Positions 20,461 through 29,573 of a DNA stretch of 64,000 nt are shown one piece after another. The translations under genes and the position numbers were made by a program. The notes beneath the pieces are model-generated. The model ran no database searches. It was not told where the DNA came from and was given only the letters and a program-made list of their open reading frames with translations. Position 1 is the stretch's first letter; each line of letters opens with the position of its first letter. The stretch covers positions 4,650,001-4,714,000 of the forward strand of contig NZ_OX419519.1 of the NCBI RefSeq assembly GCF_948472415.1. Reading direction: 5' to 3'. The stretch is from Kitasatospora fiedleri (GTDB lineage: Bacteria > Actinomycetota > Actinomycetes > Streptomycetales > Streptomycetaceae).

Positions 20461-21399
20461 TCAGATCGAGGCGACCACCCGGTCGGCGAGCACGTAGACC
20501 GTCTCGTCGTCGGTGGAGAAGGTCAGCGAGTACGAGCCGGAGAACCGGGACCCGCCGAGCAGCCGGACGTCCTCGCCGGCCCGGACGGCGTCGATCAGCC
20601 GGTAGGCGGCCTCCCGGTCGCCGGGGGCGACGCAGAGCGTGGTGCCGTCGGCGAAGGCGTACACGTCCAGGGTGCCGAGCGGGCCGGGGCGGACGTCGGT
20701 CAGCGCGATCCGCTCCTCGGCGAGCGCGGCCAGCCGGTCGTCGGTCCACTCGCGGGACGGGGTCGGGCTGGGGATGAAGTCCGGGTGCGAGGGGTGCCGG
20801 CGCGGGTCGGGCGCGGCCGCGGGCTCTCCCTCGGCGTCCAGCAGCCCGGCCTCCAGGCCGGTGGCCAGCAGGTCGGCCTCCCGGCGGGCCTGCACGTCGC
20901 CGTTGTCGCCGGGCGCCGGGAAGCCGCCGCCCTGCGCGGGGTGCGCCGGGTGTGCGGGGTGCGCCGGGTGCGGGGCGCGGGCGCCGCCGGCCGGGCCGCC
21001 GTCCGCCGGGGCGTCCTTGATCAGGTCCTCCAGCGCGTGCCGCAGCGCCTCGCCGAACTCCGGGTCCATCACGCCGTTGTCGGCGGCCTCCTGCGGCCCG
21101 GTCGGGCGCGGGAAGAAGATCGGCCAGTCCTCGCCGATGGTGGTGAACGGGGTGTCGAACAGCGGGGAGTCCTCGGCGGCGCGGGCCTCCTGCTCGGCCC
21201 AGAACGCCCGGGCCTCGGTGATCTCCCGCTCCCGGTCGGCGGCCAGGGCTTCGGCGACGGCGCGGCGTATCAGCGCCTCGTCCCACTGCGGGTTCGGCTG
21301 CCGGTCTGCCAACTTCCCAGCCAGTGCGCGGAGGTGGAGCAGGACAGCGGTGGTCAGGGCGATCAGTACCAGCAGCAGGGAGAGGAAGACGGCGCTCAC
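20461..21399 (-). CDS. Membrane-anchored protein with charged cytoplasmic part
   Basis: A 312-residue protein with one N-terminal hydrophobic helix (VSAVFLSLLLVLIALTTAVLLHL) and no cleavage site, so probably a signal anchor. A charged helical segment with EREITEARAFWAEQEARAAED follows, then a linker with four HPA repeats (HPAHPAHPAHPA), and a C-terminal globular domain of about 95 residues ending TDDETVYVLADRVVASI. The GTG start was preferred to an upstream TTG because GGGAG lies 8 bases before it. The gene is common in Streptomyces, but I do not know its function. An AT-rich patch at 21490-21540 holds its likely promoter. Confidence 0.65.
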   Translation of the reverse strand: MSAVFLSLLLVLIALTTAVLLHLRALAGKLADRQPNPQWDEALIRRAVAEALAADREREITEARAFWAEQEARAAEDSPLFDTPFTTIGEDWPIFFPRPTGPQEAADNGVMDPEFGEALRHALEDLIKDAPADGGPAGGARAPHPAHPAHPAHPAQGGGFPAPGDNGDVQARREADLLATGLEAGLLDAEGEPAAAPDPRRHPSHPDFIPSPTPSREWTDDRLAALAEERIALTDVRPGPLGTLDVYAFADGTTLCVAPGDREAAYRLIDAVRAGEDVRLLGGSRFSGSYSLTFSTDDETVYVLADRVVASI

Positions 21400-21596
21400 G
21401 GAACGTACTCCCAACGAGGAGCGGAACGGGGTTACGCCTCCACACTGCCGTATCGGCGGCCGTTACTGCAGTGGCTGATGTCGGATTTGTCGTGCACTTT
21501 CCCACTTGTCCTCAAATTGTTAGGTAATACCTTTCTACGCTGCGGAGTTGATCCAATCCGGTGCGTCGACAATCCGGTCCCGGAAGGACGAAAAAC

Positions 21597-21629
21597 GGGC
21601 CGGATCGCACCTCGGGTGTGATCCGGCCC
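21597..21629 (-). terminator. Rho-independent terminator of the thiolase gene
   Basis: A 14-bp stem (GGGCCGGATCGCAC / GTGTGATCCGGCCC, one G-T pair) followed on the minus strand by GTTTTTCG. This is one of few hairpins here with a real T-run, placed about 50 bases after the thiolase stop. Confidence 0.85.
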
Positions 21630-21677
21630 TCAATCACGCTGCGTCACTCCAGATGGGTGAGACGCGCGTCACAACGC

Positions 21678-22898
21678 TCAGCTCAGGCGCTCGATGACCA
21701 TCGCCATGCCCTGCCCGCCGCCCACGCACATGGTCTCCAGGCCGAACTGCTTGTCGTGCCACTGGAGGGAGTTGATCAGCGTGGTGGTGATCCGGGCACC
21801 GGTCATGCCGAAGGGGTGGCCGACCGCGATCGCGCCGCCGTTCACGTTCAGCCGGTCCAGGTCCACGCCCAAGTCCCGGTAGGACGGGATGACCTGGGCC
21901 GCGAACGCCTCGTTGATCTCCACCAGGTCGATGTCGCCGATCGACAGCCCGGCCCGCCGCAGCGCCTGCTTGGACGCCTCCACCGGGCCGTAGCCCATGA
22001 TCTCGGGGGAGAGGCCGGACACGCCGGTGGACACCACCCGGGCCAGCGGCGTGATGCCCAGCTCGCGCGCCTTGGTGTCCGACATGACCACCAGCGCCGC
22101 CGCGCCGTCGTTCAGCGGGCAGCAGTTACCGGCCGTCACGGTGCCGTCGGGGCGGAACACCGGCTTCAGGCCGGACACGCCCTCCAGCGTCACGCCCGCG
22201 CGCGGGCCGTCGTCCGCGCTCACCACGGTGCCGTCCGGCAGCGTCACCGGGGTGATCTCGCGCTGCCAGAAACCGGCCTCGATCGCCGCCTCGGCCAGGT
22301 TCTGCGACCGCACGCCGAACTCGTCCTGCTCGGCCCGGGTGATCCCCTTCAGCGCGGCCAGGTTCTCCGCGGTCTGGCCCATCGCGATGTACGCGTCCGG
22401 CAGCAGGCCGTCCTCGCGCGGGTCGTGCCACTCGCCGCCGCCGGTCTCGGCGCGGTGCTTCGTGCGCGCCTGGGCCTCGTCGAACAGCGGGTTCGTGGTG
22501 CCCGGCATGCCGTCCGAGGTGCCGTTGACCGAGCGCGAGACGGTCTCCACGCCCGCCGAGACGAAGACGTCGCCCTCGCCCGCCTTGATCGCGTGCAGTG
22601 CCATCCGGGTGGTCTGGAGCGAGGACGAGCAGTAGCGGGTGACCGTCGCGCCCGGCAGGTAGTCCATGCCCATCTGGACGGCCACGATCCGGGCCAGGTT
22701 GTGGCCCTGCTCGCCGCCCGGCAGGCCGCAGCCCAGCATCAGGTCGTCGATCTGCCGCGGGTCCAGCTGCGGGACCTTCGCGAGCGCGGCACCGATGATC
22801 TGTGCGGTCAGGTCGTCCGGGCGGACGTCCTTCAGCGAACCCTTGAACGCCCGGCCGATCGGCGAACGGGCGGCGCTGACGATGACGGCTTCGGGCAT
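21678..22898 (-). CDS. Acetyl-CoA C-acyltransferase (thiolase II)
   Basis: A 406-residue thiolase joining two acyl-CoAs or cleaving 3-ketoacyl-CoA, in fatty-acid breakdown or acetoacetyl-CoA supply. The nucleophilic Cys is in VTRYCSSSLQTTRMAL (near residue 93), the catalytic His in GGAIAVGHPFGMTGAR, and the second Cys in CVGGGQGMAMVIE at the C-terminus. Starts at ATG with AGGAG upstream (MPEAVIVSAARSPIGRAFKG). The SGNH lipase gene lies upstream on the same strand with 57 bp between, so they may share a transcript. Substrate chain length cannot be told from sequence. Confidence 0.93.
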   Translation of the reverse strand: MPEAVIVSAARSPIGRAFKGSLKDVRPDDLTAQIIGAALAKVPQLDPRQIDDLMLGCGLPGGEQGHNLARIVAVQMGMDYLPGATVTRYCSSSLQTTRMALHAIKAGEGDVFVSAGVETVSRSVNGTSDGMPGTTNPLFDEAQARTKHRAETGGGEWHDPREDGLLPDAYIAMGQTAENLAALKGITRAEQDEFGVRSQNLAEAAIEAGFWQREITPVTLPDGTVVSADDGPRAGVTLEGVSGLKPVFRPDGTVTAGNCCPLNDGAAALVVMSDTKARELGITPLARVVSTGVSGLSPEIMGYGPVEASKQALRRAGLSIGDIDLVEINEAFAAQVIPSYRDLGVDLDRLNVNGGAIAVGHPFGMTGARITTTLINSLQWHDKQFGLETMCVGGGQGMAMVIERLS

Positions 22899-22955
22899 GG
22901 CGGGCTCCTCGCTGAGTGACCTCGGGACGCGATCCGGTGGATCTCCCCGGGAAAG

Positions 22956-24056
22956 TTACCGCTTGGTAGCTCCGGCGTCATCCGCCTCCGGATGTGAGTT
23001 CGCCGACGCGATCGCCCGCGACGGGCGGCCGCCCGCCACCCGCGCGGGCGCGGCGTCCTCCCCGCCGGGCAGGGCCAGCCGGAACCGCTGCTTCAAGGTC
23101 GCCCACCGCCAGGTGCCGTTCACCGGACCCGCCGCCGTCACCTCGGTGCCCGAACGCCCGGCCGCCGCGGCGGCGGCCACCGCCACCGGCAGCACCGCCT
23201 GCGGCTCCACCACGCCGCCCGCCTCCGGCGACTCCTGCGGCCACAGCCCCAGCGCCGCGCAGAGCGAGGGCAGCAGCGCCATCGCCGCCGTCGCGTAGCC
23301 CTGCGCGGACGGGTGGTAGCGGTCCTCGGCGAACAGCTCCGGCCGGGACGCGAACTCCGGACCCAGCAGCGAACCCAGCGAGACCGTCCGCCCGCCCGCC
23401 CCCACCACCGCGATGGTCTGCGCCGCCGCGAGCTGCCGGCTCACCCGCCGCGCCACCCAGCGCAGCGGCGGCCGGACCGGCTTGATGGTGCCCAGGTCCG
23501 GACAGGTGCCCACCACCACCCGGCAGCCCGCCGAGACCAGCGCGCCCACCGCCTCGCCCAGCTCGCGCACGCTGCGGGCCGCCGGGGCGTGCCGGGTCAC
23601 GTCGTTCGCGCCGATCATCACCACCGCGACGTCCGGCCGGTGCGCCAGCGCCGCCTCCAGCTGCCGGGCCAGGTCCGACGAGCGCGCCCCCGACTTCGCC
23701 ACGTTCACCAGCCGCACCCGGCGCTCCGCGACCGAGGCCAGTCCCGAGGCCAGTAGCGCACCCGGCGTCTCCTGCGAGCGCTGCACCCCCAGCCCCGCCG
23801 CCGTCGAGTCACCCAGGAACGCCAGCACCAGCGGCGGGTGCACGTCCTGCGGATCGGCGAAACCCTCGCCGTACACCCCGTCCGCGAACGGCGGCTCCCC
23901 GTCCAGCACCCCGATCGCCCGGACCGCCATCCGGCTCTCGGTCAGCAGCACCCCGGCCAGCCCCACCCCCAGCAGCCCCAGCCCCCCGCCCCCGTACGCC
24001 GCCGCCGTGGCGATCCGCCGCGCCACCCGGGCCCTCGACGCCTGCGAGCCGGCCAT
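22956..24056 (-). CDS. SGNH/GDSL-family lipase or esterase, membrane-anchored
   Basis: A 366-residue hydrolase. The start ATG follows GGAGAGGGGGTGG. An N-terminal hydrophobic helix (AAYGGGGLGLLGVGLAGVLL) without a clear cleavage site anchors the enzyme. SGNH blocks are present: block I LAFLGDSTAAGLGV (Ser), block II Gly in NVAKSGARSSDL, block III MIGANDVTR (Asn), and block V DRYHPSAQGYA (Asp-His). The C-terminal 90 residues are Ala-rich and probably disordered. Divergent from cystathionine beta-synthase. Natural substrate unknown. Confidence 0.88.
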   Translation of the reverse strand: MAGSQASRARVARRIATAAAYGGGGLGLLGVGLAGVLLTESRMAVRAIGVLDGEPPFADGVYGEGFADPQDVHPPLVLAFLGDSTAAGLGVQRSQETPGALLASGLASVAERRVRLVNVAKSGARSSDLARQLEAALAHRPDVAVVMIGANDVTRHAPAARSVRELGEAVGALVSAGCRVVVGTCPDLGTIKPVRPPLRWVARRVSRQLAAAQTIAVVGAGGRTVSLGSLLGPEFASRPELFAEDRYHPSAQGYATAAMALLPSLCAALGLWPQESPEAGGVVEPQAVLPVAVAAAAAAGRSGTEVTAAGPVNGTWRWATLKQRFRLALPGGEDAAPARVAGGRPSRAIASANSHPEADDAGATKR

Positions 24057-24276
24057 GGGCCCACCCCCTCTCCGCTCCGCACAACCGCTACCACCCTGGA
24101 TACCCCCCGACCGCACCGCCGTACCGGCCCGCCCCCGCAGAACCACCCGCCCGCCGGACCGCGCCGCACCGCGGGCACCCCGGCGGCGGGGGCCGCGCGG
24201 GGCGGTCGGGGCCGGGAGGGGGGCCTAGGCTGGGGGTTTCGGCAGAACAGTGATGCCACGGACCGGGAGGACCCCC

Positions 24277-25677
24277 GTGCGGTACCACAATTCGATCATC
24301 GAGCTGGTCGGCGACACCCCGTTGGTGAAGCTCAACAAGGTCGCCGAGGGGATCAGCGCCACCGTGCTGGCCAAGGTCGAGTACTTCAATCCGGGCGGTT
24401 CGGTGAAGGACCGGATCGCCGTGCGGATGATCGAGGCGGCGGAGGCTTCCGGCGCGCTCAAGCCCGGCGGCACCATCGTCGAGCCCACCAGCGGCAACAC
24501 CGGGGTGGGGCTGGCGATCGTGGCCCAGCAGAAGGGCTACCGCTGCATCTTCGTCTGCCCGGACAAGGTGTCGACGGACAAGATCAACACCCTGCGGGCG
24601 TACGGCGCCGAGGTGGTGGTCTGTCCGACCGCGGTCGCCCCGGAGCACCCGGACTCGTACTACAACGTCTCGGACCGGCTGGTCCGGGAGACCCCGAACG
24701 CGTGGAAGCCGGACCAGTACTCCAACCCGGAGAACCCGGCCTCGCACTACCACTCCACCGGTCCGGAGCTGTGGGAGCAGACCGGGGGGCGGATCACCCA
24801 CTTCGTGGCGGGCGTCGGCACCGGCGGGACGATCTCCGGCACCGGCAACTACCTCAAGGAGGTCTCCGGCGGGAAGGTGCAGGTGATCGGCGCGGACCCG
24901 GAGGGCTCGGTGTACTCGGGCGGCACCGGGCGGCCGTACCTGGTGGAGGGCGTCGGCGAGGACTTCTGGCCGACCGCCTACGACCGGCAGGTCGCGGACC
25001 GGATCGTCGCGGTCTCCGACAAGGACTCGTTCCAGATGACCCGCCGCCTCGCCAAGGAGGAGGGCCTGCTGGTCGGCGGCTCCTGCGGGATGGCCGTGGT
25101 GGCGGCGCTGGAGGTGGCCCGGGAGCTGGGGCCGGAGGACGTGGTGGTGGTGCTGCTGCCGGACGGCGGCCGCGGCTACCTGTCGAAGATCTTCAACGAC
25201 GACTGGATGGCGGACTACGGCTTCCTGCCGACCGCCACCGACGAGGCGCACATCGGCGAGGTGCTGGGCCGCAAGGACGCCGTCGAGCACGAGGGCATCC
25301 CGCAGTTCGTGCACATGCACCCCAACGAGACGGTCGCCGAGGCGGTCCGGGTGCTGCGGGACTTCGGCGTCTCGCAGATGCCGGTGGTCTCCCCGGGCGC
25401 CGGGCACCCGGACATCATGGCCGGCGAGGTGATCGGCTCGGTGGTCGAGCGGGAGCTGCTGGACGGCCTGTTCAGCGGACGCATCCAGCTGACCGACACG
25501 CTCGACGGGGTGATGTCGAAGCCGCTGCCGGTGGTCGGCTCCGGCGAGTCGGTGACCAACCTGATGGCGGTGCTGGAGAAGGCCGACGCGGTGGTGGTGC
25601 TGGTCGAGGGCAAGCCGCAGGGCATCGTGACCCGCCAGGACCTGCTGTCCTTCCTGACCGCCCGGGCCGGCCACTGA
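24277..25677 (+). CDS. cbs: Cystathionine beta-synthase
   Basis: A PLP enzyme condensing serine and homocysteine to cystathionine (first step of reverse transsulfuration). GTG start 6 bases after GGGAGG; -10 TAGGCT at 24226-24231. 466 residues: fold II domain with PLP lysine in YFNPGGSVKDRIAV, substrate loop EPTSGNTGVGLAIVA, and GTGGTISGTGNYLKE, then two CBS domains (about 335-460) in place of the shorter CysK form. There is no N-terminal heme-binding extension. Cystathionine gamma-synthase/lyase lies 5 kb away, so the window encodes both halves of a cysteine-methionine interconversion. A 484-bp gene-free stretch follows. Confidence 0.93.
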   Translation: MRYHNSIIELVGDTPLVKLNKVAEGISATVLAKVEYFNPGGSVKDRIAVRMIEAAEASGALKPGGTIVEPTSGNTGVGLAIVAQQKGYRCIFVCPDKVSTDKINTLRAYGAEVVVCPTAVAPEHPDSYYNVSDRLVRETPNAWKPDQYSNPENPASHYHSTGPELWEQTGGRITHFVAGVGTGGTISGTGNYLKEVSGGKVQVIGADPEGSVYSGGTGRPYLVEGVGEDFWPTAYDRQVADRIVAVSDKDSFQMTRRLAKEEGLLVGGSCGMAVVAALEVARELGPEDVVVVLLPDGGRGYLSKIFNDDWMADYGFLPTATDEAHIGEVLGRKDAVEHEGIPQFVHMHPNETVAEAVRVLRDFGVSQMPVVSPGAGHPDIMAGEVIGSVVERELLDGLFSGRIQLTDTLDGVMSKPLPVVGSGESVTNLMAVLEKADAVVVLVEGKPQGIVTRQDLLSFLTARAGH

Positions 25678-25816
25678 CCGTCCGCCCGGGCGGCTCCGCC
25701 CGCCGTCCGGGTGAGGAATCCGGGCCCCGGAACAGTTGGTACTCGGACGTCACAGCTGCGCATCATCCGGTTAACACGGGCACGGCATCTTTGAAGCACG
25801 GCAAGAAGCCGAGAGC

Positions 25817-26060
25817 GGTGACAGCGCAGGACGGGAGCGGCTCCCCATCCTGAGCGGTCACCCAGGACACGACCGGTCGGCCCTGACCCGGCCCACCGTG
25901 TCCGGACCGTGGGAGGCGCCGTCGTCCCGCCCCTGTCATCAGGGTGCGGCGGCTCCCGCGGCTAGAGATCGCGCCGCGAGGCGCGGCTCCGCGAGCTCCC
26001 GGGTGGGGGAGTCCGAGCGGAGGAAGAAGGGCCGGTCCGGGTTCGCCCGGGCCGGCCCTT
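25817..26060 (+). ncRNA. Candidate structured RNA in a gene-free stretch
   Basis: The 484-bp gap after cbs holds no credible gene but a chain of strong stem-loops. 25817-25862 is a long symmetric hairpin: GGTGAC/GTCACC, AGGA/TCCT and GGGA/TCCC separated by internal loops. 25865-25903 closes with GGACACG/CGTGTCC. 26027-26060 is a 15-bp stem with a TTCG tetraloop (AAGGGCCGG.../...CCGGCCCTT), like a terminator. The downstream gene is leaderless, so this is not its 5' leader. I could not match RNase P, tmRNA, SRP RNA or a known riboswitch; 6S RNA is not excluded. The strand is assumed to be plus. Confidence 0.45.
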
Positions 26061-26161
26061 CCTCATGCCCGCCGCCGCACCCCGCTCCGTACCGGCTCCG
26101 GGTCCGGCTCCCGGCCCCGTCTCGTTTCCGGAAGGGTGTGCGAGGCCCTAGGCTCGCTGAC

Positions 26162-26488
26162 ATGACCAGCACCGACCTGCCCGAGCAGGACGCACCGCGC
26201 TACGTTCGCCTCACCATCGAGCTGATCGCCGAGATCACCGACGAGGGGGCCCTCAAGGCCGCCGCGCTCACCCAGGTCTCCGACGACGAGTACCTGGACG
26301 ACGACGAGCGGGCCCAGGCCGTCGAGGCGATCGAGGTGGACCCGACCGGTTCCCTCGCCCACTTCGTCGACCCGGTCGCCCTGCTCGGCGACGTCCCCGG
26401 CGTGGAGCTCGCCTCCGCGACCTGGGAGTCCGCCAGCACCGACTACGACCCCGACGACGAGAGCTGGGACGAGTACGAGGTGCAGTGA
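26162..26488 (+). CDS. Hypothetical acidic protein
   Basis: A 108-residue, very acidic protein (many Asp/Glu, ending DPDDESWDEYEVQ) with no signal peptide or membrane helix. The N-terminal part APRYVRLTIELIAEITDEGALKAAAL looks like a small alpha-beta domain. TAGGCT ends 7 bases before the ATG, so it is leaderless, and a true T-run terminator follows. I do not recognise the family. Compact gene, own promoter and own terminator indicate a monocistronic unit. Confidence 0.65.
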   Translation: MTSTDLPEQDAPRYVRLTIELIAEITDEGALKAAALTQVSDDEYLDDDERAQAVEAIEVDPTGSLAHFVDPVALLGDVPGVELASATWESASTDYDPDDESWDEYEVQ

Positions 26489-26575
26489 CACCGCGTCCCG
26501 TCCGGGGCCCGTCCCCGGGTCCCGGACGCGCGGGGCCCGAACACGCGGGTCCCGCCCGCGTTCCAGCCGTGCGAG

Positions 26576-26608
26576 AGCCCGGTCCGGCAGTCCCGGACCG
26601 GGCTTTTG
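26576..26608 (+). terminator. Rho-independent terminator
   Basis: AGCCCGGTCCGG and CCGGACCGGGCT form a 12-bp stem with a 5-base loop, directly followed by TTT and a T-rich stretch. It ends the acidic-protein transcript. Confidence 0.85.
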
Positions 26609-26684
26609 TCCTTTCTGCCCACTGCTTGGGTACCCTCGTACGATCTGCACACATATGCGTGATCTTGGAACGAGGAGCGTGGAC

Positions 26685-27959
26685 GTGACCGCACCGGAGA
26701 AGCAGGACCGGCCGCGTGGCGGCAACTGGAGTCGGCGCGGCGTGCTCTCCGGGTTGCTGGGCGCCCCCGTGCTGCTGGTCGCGGCCTGCACGGGCGGCGG
26801 CGGGAAGTCCGGCCCCGCCGGCGCCTCCGGCTCGGCCCCCGCCGCGGGCGGGGCCTCCGCCACCCCGTCCACCAGCCCGAAGGCCTCGGTGGCGGAGATC
26901 ACCATCAAGCCCGCCGACGGCGTCACCGCCGCGCCGTTCACCGAGCCGGTCACCGTCACCGTGCTGAACGGCACCCTGACCTCGGTGACCGTCACCGACC
27001 GGTCCGGGCAGCCGATAGGAGGATCGCTCTCCGACGACGGCGCGAGCTGGACCTCCACCGACCAGCTCGCCAGCGGCACCGCGTACACCGTCGCCGCCTC
27101 CGCCGTGGACGCCGAGCAGCGCCCGGCCGACGCCAACGCCAGCTTCTCGACCGCCTCCCCGGCCAACACCTTCGTCGGCTACTTCACCCCCGAGGACGGC
27201 AGCACCGTCGGCGTCGGCATGCCGGTGTCGATCAACTTCAACAAGGCGATCACCGACCGGAAGGCCGTGCAGCAGGCGATCACCGTGGTCGCCGACCCGC
27301 CGGTGGAGATCGTCGGCCACTGGTACGACGCCACCCGGCTCGACTTCCGCCCGCGCGACTACTGGGCGAAGGGCACCAAGGTCACCCTCAAGCTGCGGCT
27401 CAAGGACGTGGCCGGGGCCAAGGGCGTCTACGGCACGCAGTCCAAGGACGTCGGCTTCACCGTCGGCCGCAGCCAGGTCTCCACCGCCGACCTGAAGGCC
27501 GACACCCTCACCGTCCGCACCGACGGGCGGGTCACCGCGACCTACCCGGTGATCGGCGGCGCGCCCGAACACCGCACCTGGGGCGGCAAACTGGTGATCT
27601 CCGAGCGCTACCAGCAGACCCGGATGAACTCCAGCACGGTCGGCCTGGGCAGCGAGTACGACATCCCGGACGTGCCGCACGCCCAGCGGCTGACCAGCTC
27701 GGGCACCTTCATCCACGGCAACTACTGGTCGCCCGCCGGGCAGTTCGGCAACGACAACACCAGCCACGGCTGCATCGCGCTGCAGGACGTCCAGGGCGGG
27801 AACGACCCGAGCACCGACGCCGCGCAGTTCTACGCGAGTTCGATGATCGGCGACGTGGTCGAGGTGGTGAACTCCGGCGACCGCACCGTCAACCCCGGCA
27901 ACGGCCTGAACGGTTGGAACATGGCCTGGTCGGACTGGGTGGCCGGGAGCGCCGTCTGA
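26685..27959 (+). CDS. L,D-transpeptidase lipoprotein with Ig-like domains
   Basis: Cross-links peptidoglycan 3-3 or attaches proteins to it, outside the membrane. The GTG at 26685 is chosen because GAGGAG lies 7 bases before it. 424 residues: signal with SRRGVLSGLL and lipobox LVAAC (Cys 35), a Gly/Ser/Ala linker, two immunoglobulin-like domains (about 70-290) typical of actinobacterial Ldt enzymes, then the YkuD catalytic domain with FIHGNYW and the active-site motif NTSHGCIAL containing the nucleophilic Cys. The twin-arginine-like SRR motif leaves the export route open. Confidence 0.92.
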   Translation: MTAPEKQDRPRGGNWSRRGVLSGLLGAPVLLVAACTGGGGKSGPAGASGSAPAAGGASATPSTSPKASVAEITIKPADGVTAAPFTEPVTVTVLNGTLTSVTVTDRSGQPIGGSLSDDGASWTSTDQLASGTAYTVAASAVDAEQRPADANASFSTASPANTFVGYFTPEDGSTVGVGMPVSINFNKAITDRKAVQQAITVVADPPVEIVGHWYDATRLDFRPRDYWAKGTKVTLKLRLKDVAGAKGVYGTQSKDVGFTVGRSQVSTADLKADTLTVRTDGRVTATYPVIGGAPEHRTWGGKLVISERYQQTRMNSSTVGLGSEYDIPDVPHAQRLTSSGTFIHGNYWSPAGQFGNDNTSHGCIALQDVQGGNDPSTDAAQFYASSMIGDVVEVVNSGDRTVNPGNGLNGWNMAWSDWVAGSAV

Positions 27960-28129
27960 CGCGTGCACGGAGAGGGCACGGTTCGGACACGGAAGGTGGG
28001 GGGCCGGTGAGAGTGTCCTAAACGAATGGTAAAAATATTCGCGTGCGGGGGGACGCGCCACTGTGCTGAGCTTGCCTCCGCGGCAGGGCCGACCGGGCCC
28101 GAACCGTCTCCAGGTAGCAGGAGCAAGCC

Positions 28130-29434
28130 ATCAACACCGTCATCCGCCGCCGCACCGTCCGCGCGGGCATAGCCGTCACCACCGGAGCCGTCCTCCTCGG
28201 CGGCGGCCTCGCCGCCTGCGGCACCGTCGAGCAGTTGACCGCCGGTCAGAAGCTCGACAAGGCGTTCGACAAGCTCGGTGACGCCAAGACCGTCACGGTC
28301 GACCTCTCGCTCGACGCCAGCTCCTCGCAGCTGATCGCGTTCGGCGAGGCGATCGACGACCCGATCGAGAAGCAGGCCGCCGACCTGCTCTCCGACCTCA
28401 AGCTGTCCGTGTCGGTCGGCTACGACAAGCCGCTCAAGGACGCCGGGGGCTTCAAGTCCGGCTGCGCCGCCGGCGGGAGCGGTGGGAGCGCCAAGAACGA
28501 GGGCGTCACGCTCGGCTACGCGCTGAACAGCAAGAAGGACGGCAAGACCTACGCCGACTTCCGGCTGGTCGGCGACAAGGCGTACCTCAAGGTCGACGTG
28601 CGCGGCATCGCCCAGCTCGCGGGCGAGGACAGCTCGGAGTTCGAGTCCGGCCTCGACCAGCTGCCGCCCGAGGCCGCCCCGCTCAAGGACCTGGTCGGCG
28701 GCAAGTGGGTCTCGGTGGACGTCGCCAAGCTCCAGGAGCTGTCCCAGCAGACGGCCGGCGGCGCGGCCGGCAAGGGCGCCACCCCGAAGCCCTCGCCCAG
28801 CCTCGACCCGTCCGTGCTCAACGACTTCTGCGACTCGCTGAGCGACGCCCTCTCCGACAACGTCACGCTGGAGGACAAGGGCAAGAGCGCCGACGCCGAC
28901 GACGTGATCCGGGTCTCCGCGCCCGCCCGCCCGCTGGTCGAGGCGCTGTACAAGTCGTTCGCCGGCGTCGCCAAGAGCATCCCCGGCTCCCCGGGGCTCC
29001 CGACCGAGGACGACTTCTCCGACGTCCCGGACCGCAAGCTCTCCGCCGACGTGCAGATCAAGGACGGCCGCCCGCAGGCGGTCACCTTCGACTTCGCCCA
29101 GCTCGTCGAGAAGTCCGACTGGTCGGCGCACCTGCCGCTGCGGATCGGCATCTCCACCGGCGGCACCACCCAGGGCGCCCCGACCGGCGCCACCGAGATC
29201 GACCTCGGCCAGCTCCAGGAGATGTTCGCCTCGATGGCCGGCGGCGGCTTCGAGGACGGCACCGACCCCGACATCGACCTCGGCGGCATCGACCTGGGCC
29301 AGGCCGCCCCGCTGACCGACGCGCAGTACGCCGAACTGGGCAAGCTCGGCATCGACCGGAGCGTCGCCGAGTCGATGAACCACAGCGGCCTCAGCTTCGA
29401 GGAGATCAAGGAACTGGCCCCCGAGCTGACCTGA
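28130..29434 (+). CDS. Lipoprotein with apparent ATC start codon
   Basis: The frame is closed by a stop at 28115-28117 and has no ATG, GTG or TTG until a TTG at 28235. Yet codons before that TTG encode a textbook lipoprotein signal: INTVIRRRTVRAG, a hydrophobic core, and lipobox LAAC. ATC at 28130 lies 6 bases after AGGAG, exactly where a start codon belongs, so I annotate an ATC start (434 residues). The mature part is a LppX/LprG-like or DUF-type lipoprotein with four Cys, a Gly/Ser insert and a long acidic C-terminus (TDPDIDLGGIDLG). Lipid carrying is only a guess. Alternatives: an ATG-to-ATC sequencing error or a silenced gene. Confidence 0.7.
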   Translation: MNTVIRRRTVRAGIAVTTGAVLLGGGLAACGTVEQLTAGQKLDKAFDKLGDAKTVTVDLSLDASSSQLIAFGEAIDDPIEKQAADLLSDLKLSVSVGYDKPLKDAGGFKSGCAAGGSGGSAKNEGVTLGYALNSKKDGKTYADFRLVGDKAYLKVDVRGIAQLAGEDSSEFESGLDQLPPEAAPLKDLVGGKWVSVDVAKLQELSQQTAGGAAGKGATPKPSPSLDPSVLNDFCDSLSDALSDNVTLEDKGKSADADDVIRVSAPARPLVEALYKSFAGVAKSIPGSPGLPTEDDFSDVPDRKLSADVQIKDGRPQAVTFDFAQLVEKSDWSAHLPLRIGISTGGTTQGAPTGATEIDLGQLQEMFASMAGGGFEDGTDPDIDLGGIDLGQAAPLTDAQYAELGKLGIDRSVAESMNHSGLSFEEIKELAPELT

Positions 29435-29459
29435 TCCGCCGTCAGCACACCGGTACGGC

Positions 29460-29494
29460 ACGGCCCGCCGCGGGAAGCCCCCGCGGCGGGCCGT
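29460..29494 (+). terminator. Terminator hairpin after the lipoprotein gene
   Basis: ACGGCCCGCCGCGGG and its exact complement enclose a 5-base loop (15-bp stem), 26 bases after the stop. Confidence 0.75.
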
Positions 29495-29573
29495 CGCGCG
29501 TTCCGGGCCCCGGCCGCAGCGCGACGTCCGGAAGCCGCCGGACCGCGGCGGGCGTCGGGCGCAGGCTGGACGC

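Noticed and set aside
21490..21540. AT-rich patch as an attachment site or origin
   Set aside because: No direct repeats flanking an element and no DnaA boxes; more simply a promoter region for the minus-strand gene at 20461.
25681..26060. RNase P RNA, tmRNA, SRP RNA or T-box
   Set aside because: None of their conserved cores was found (no GAGGAAAGTC, no tmRNA tag frame, no GGAAGCAGC, no TGGNACCGCG).
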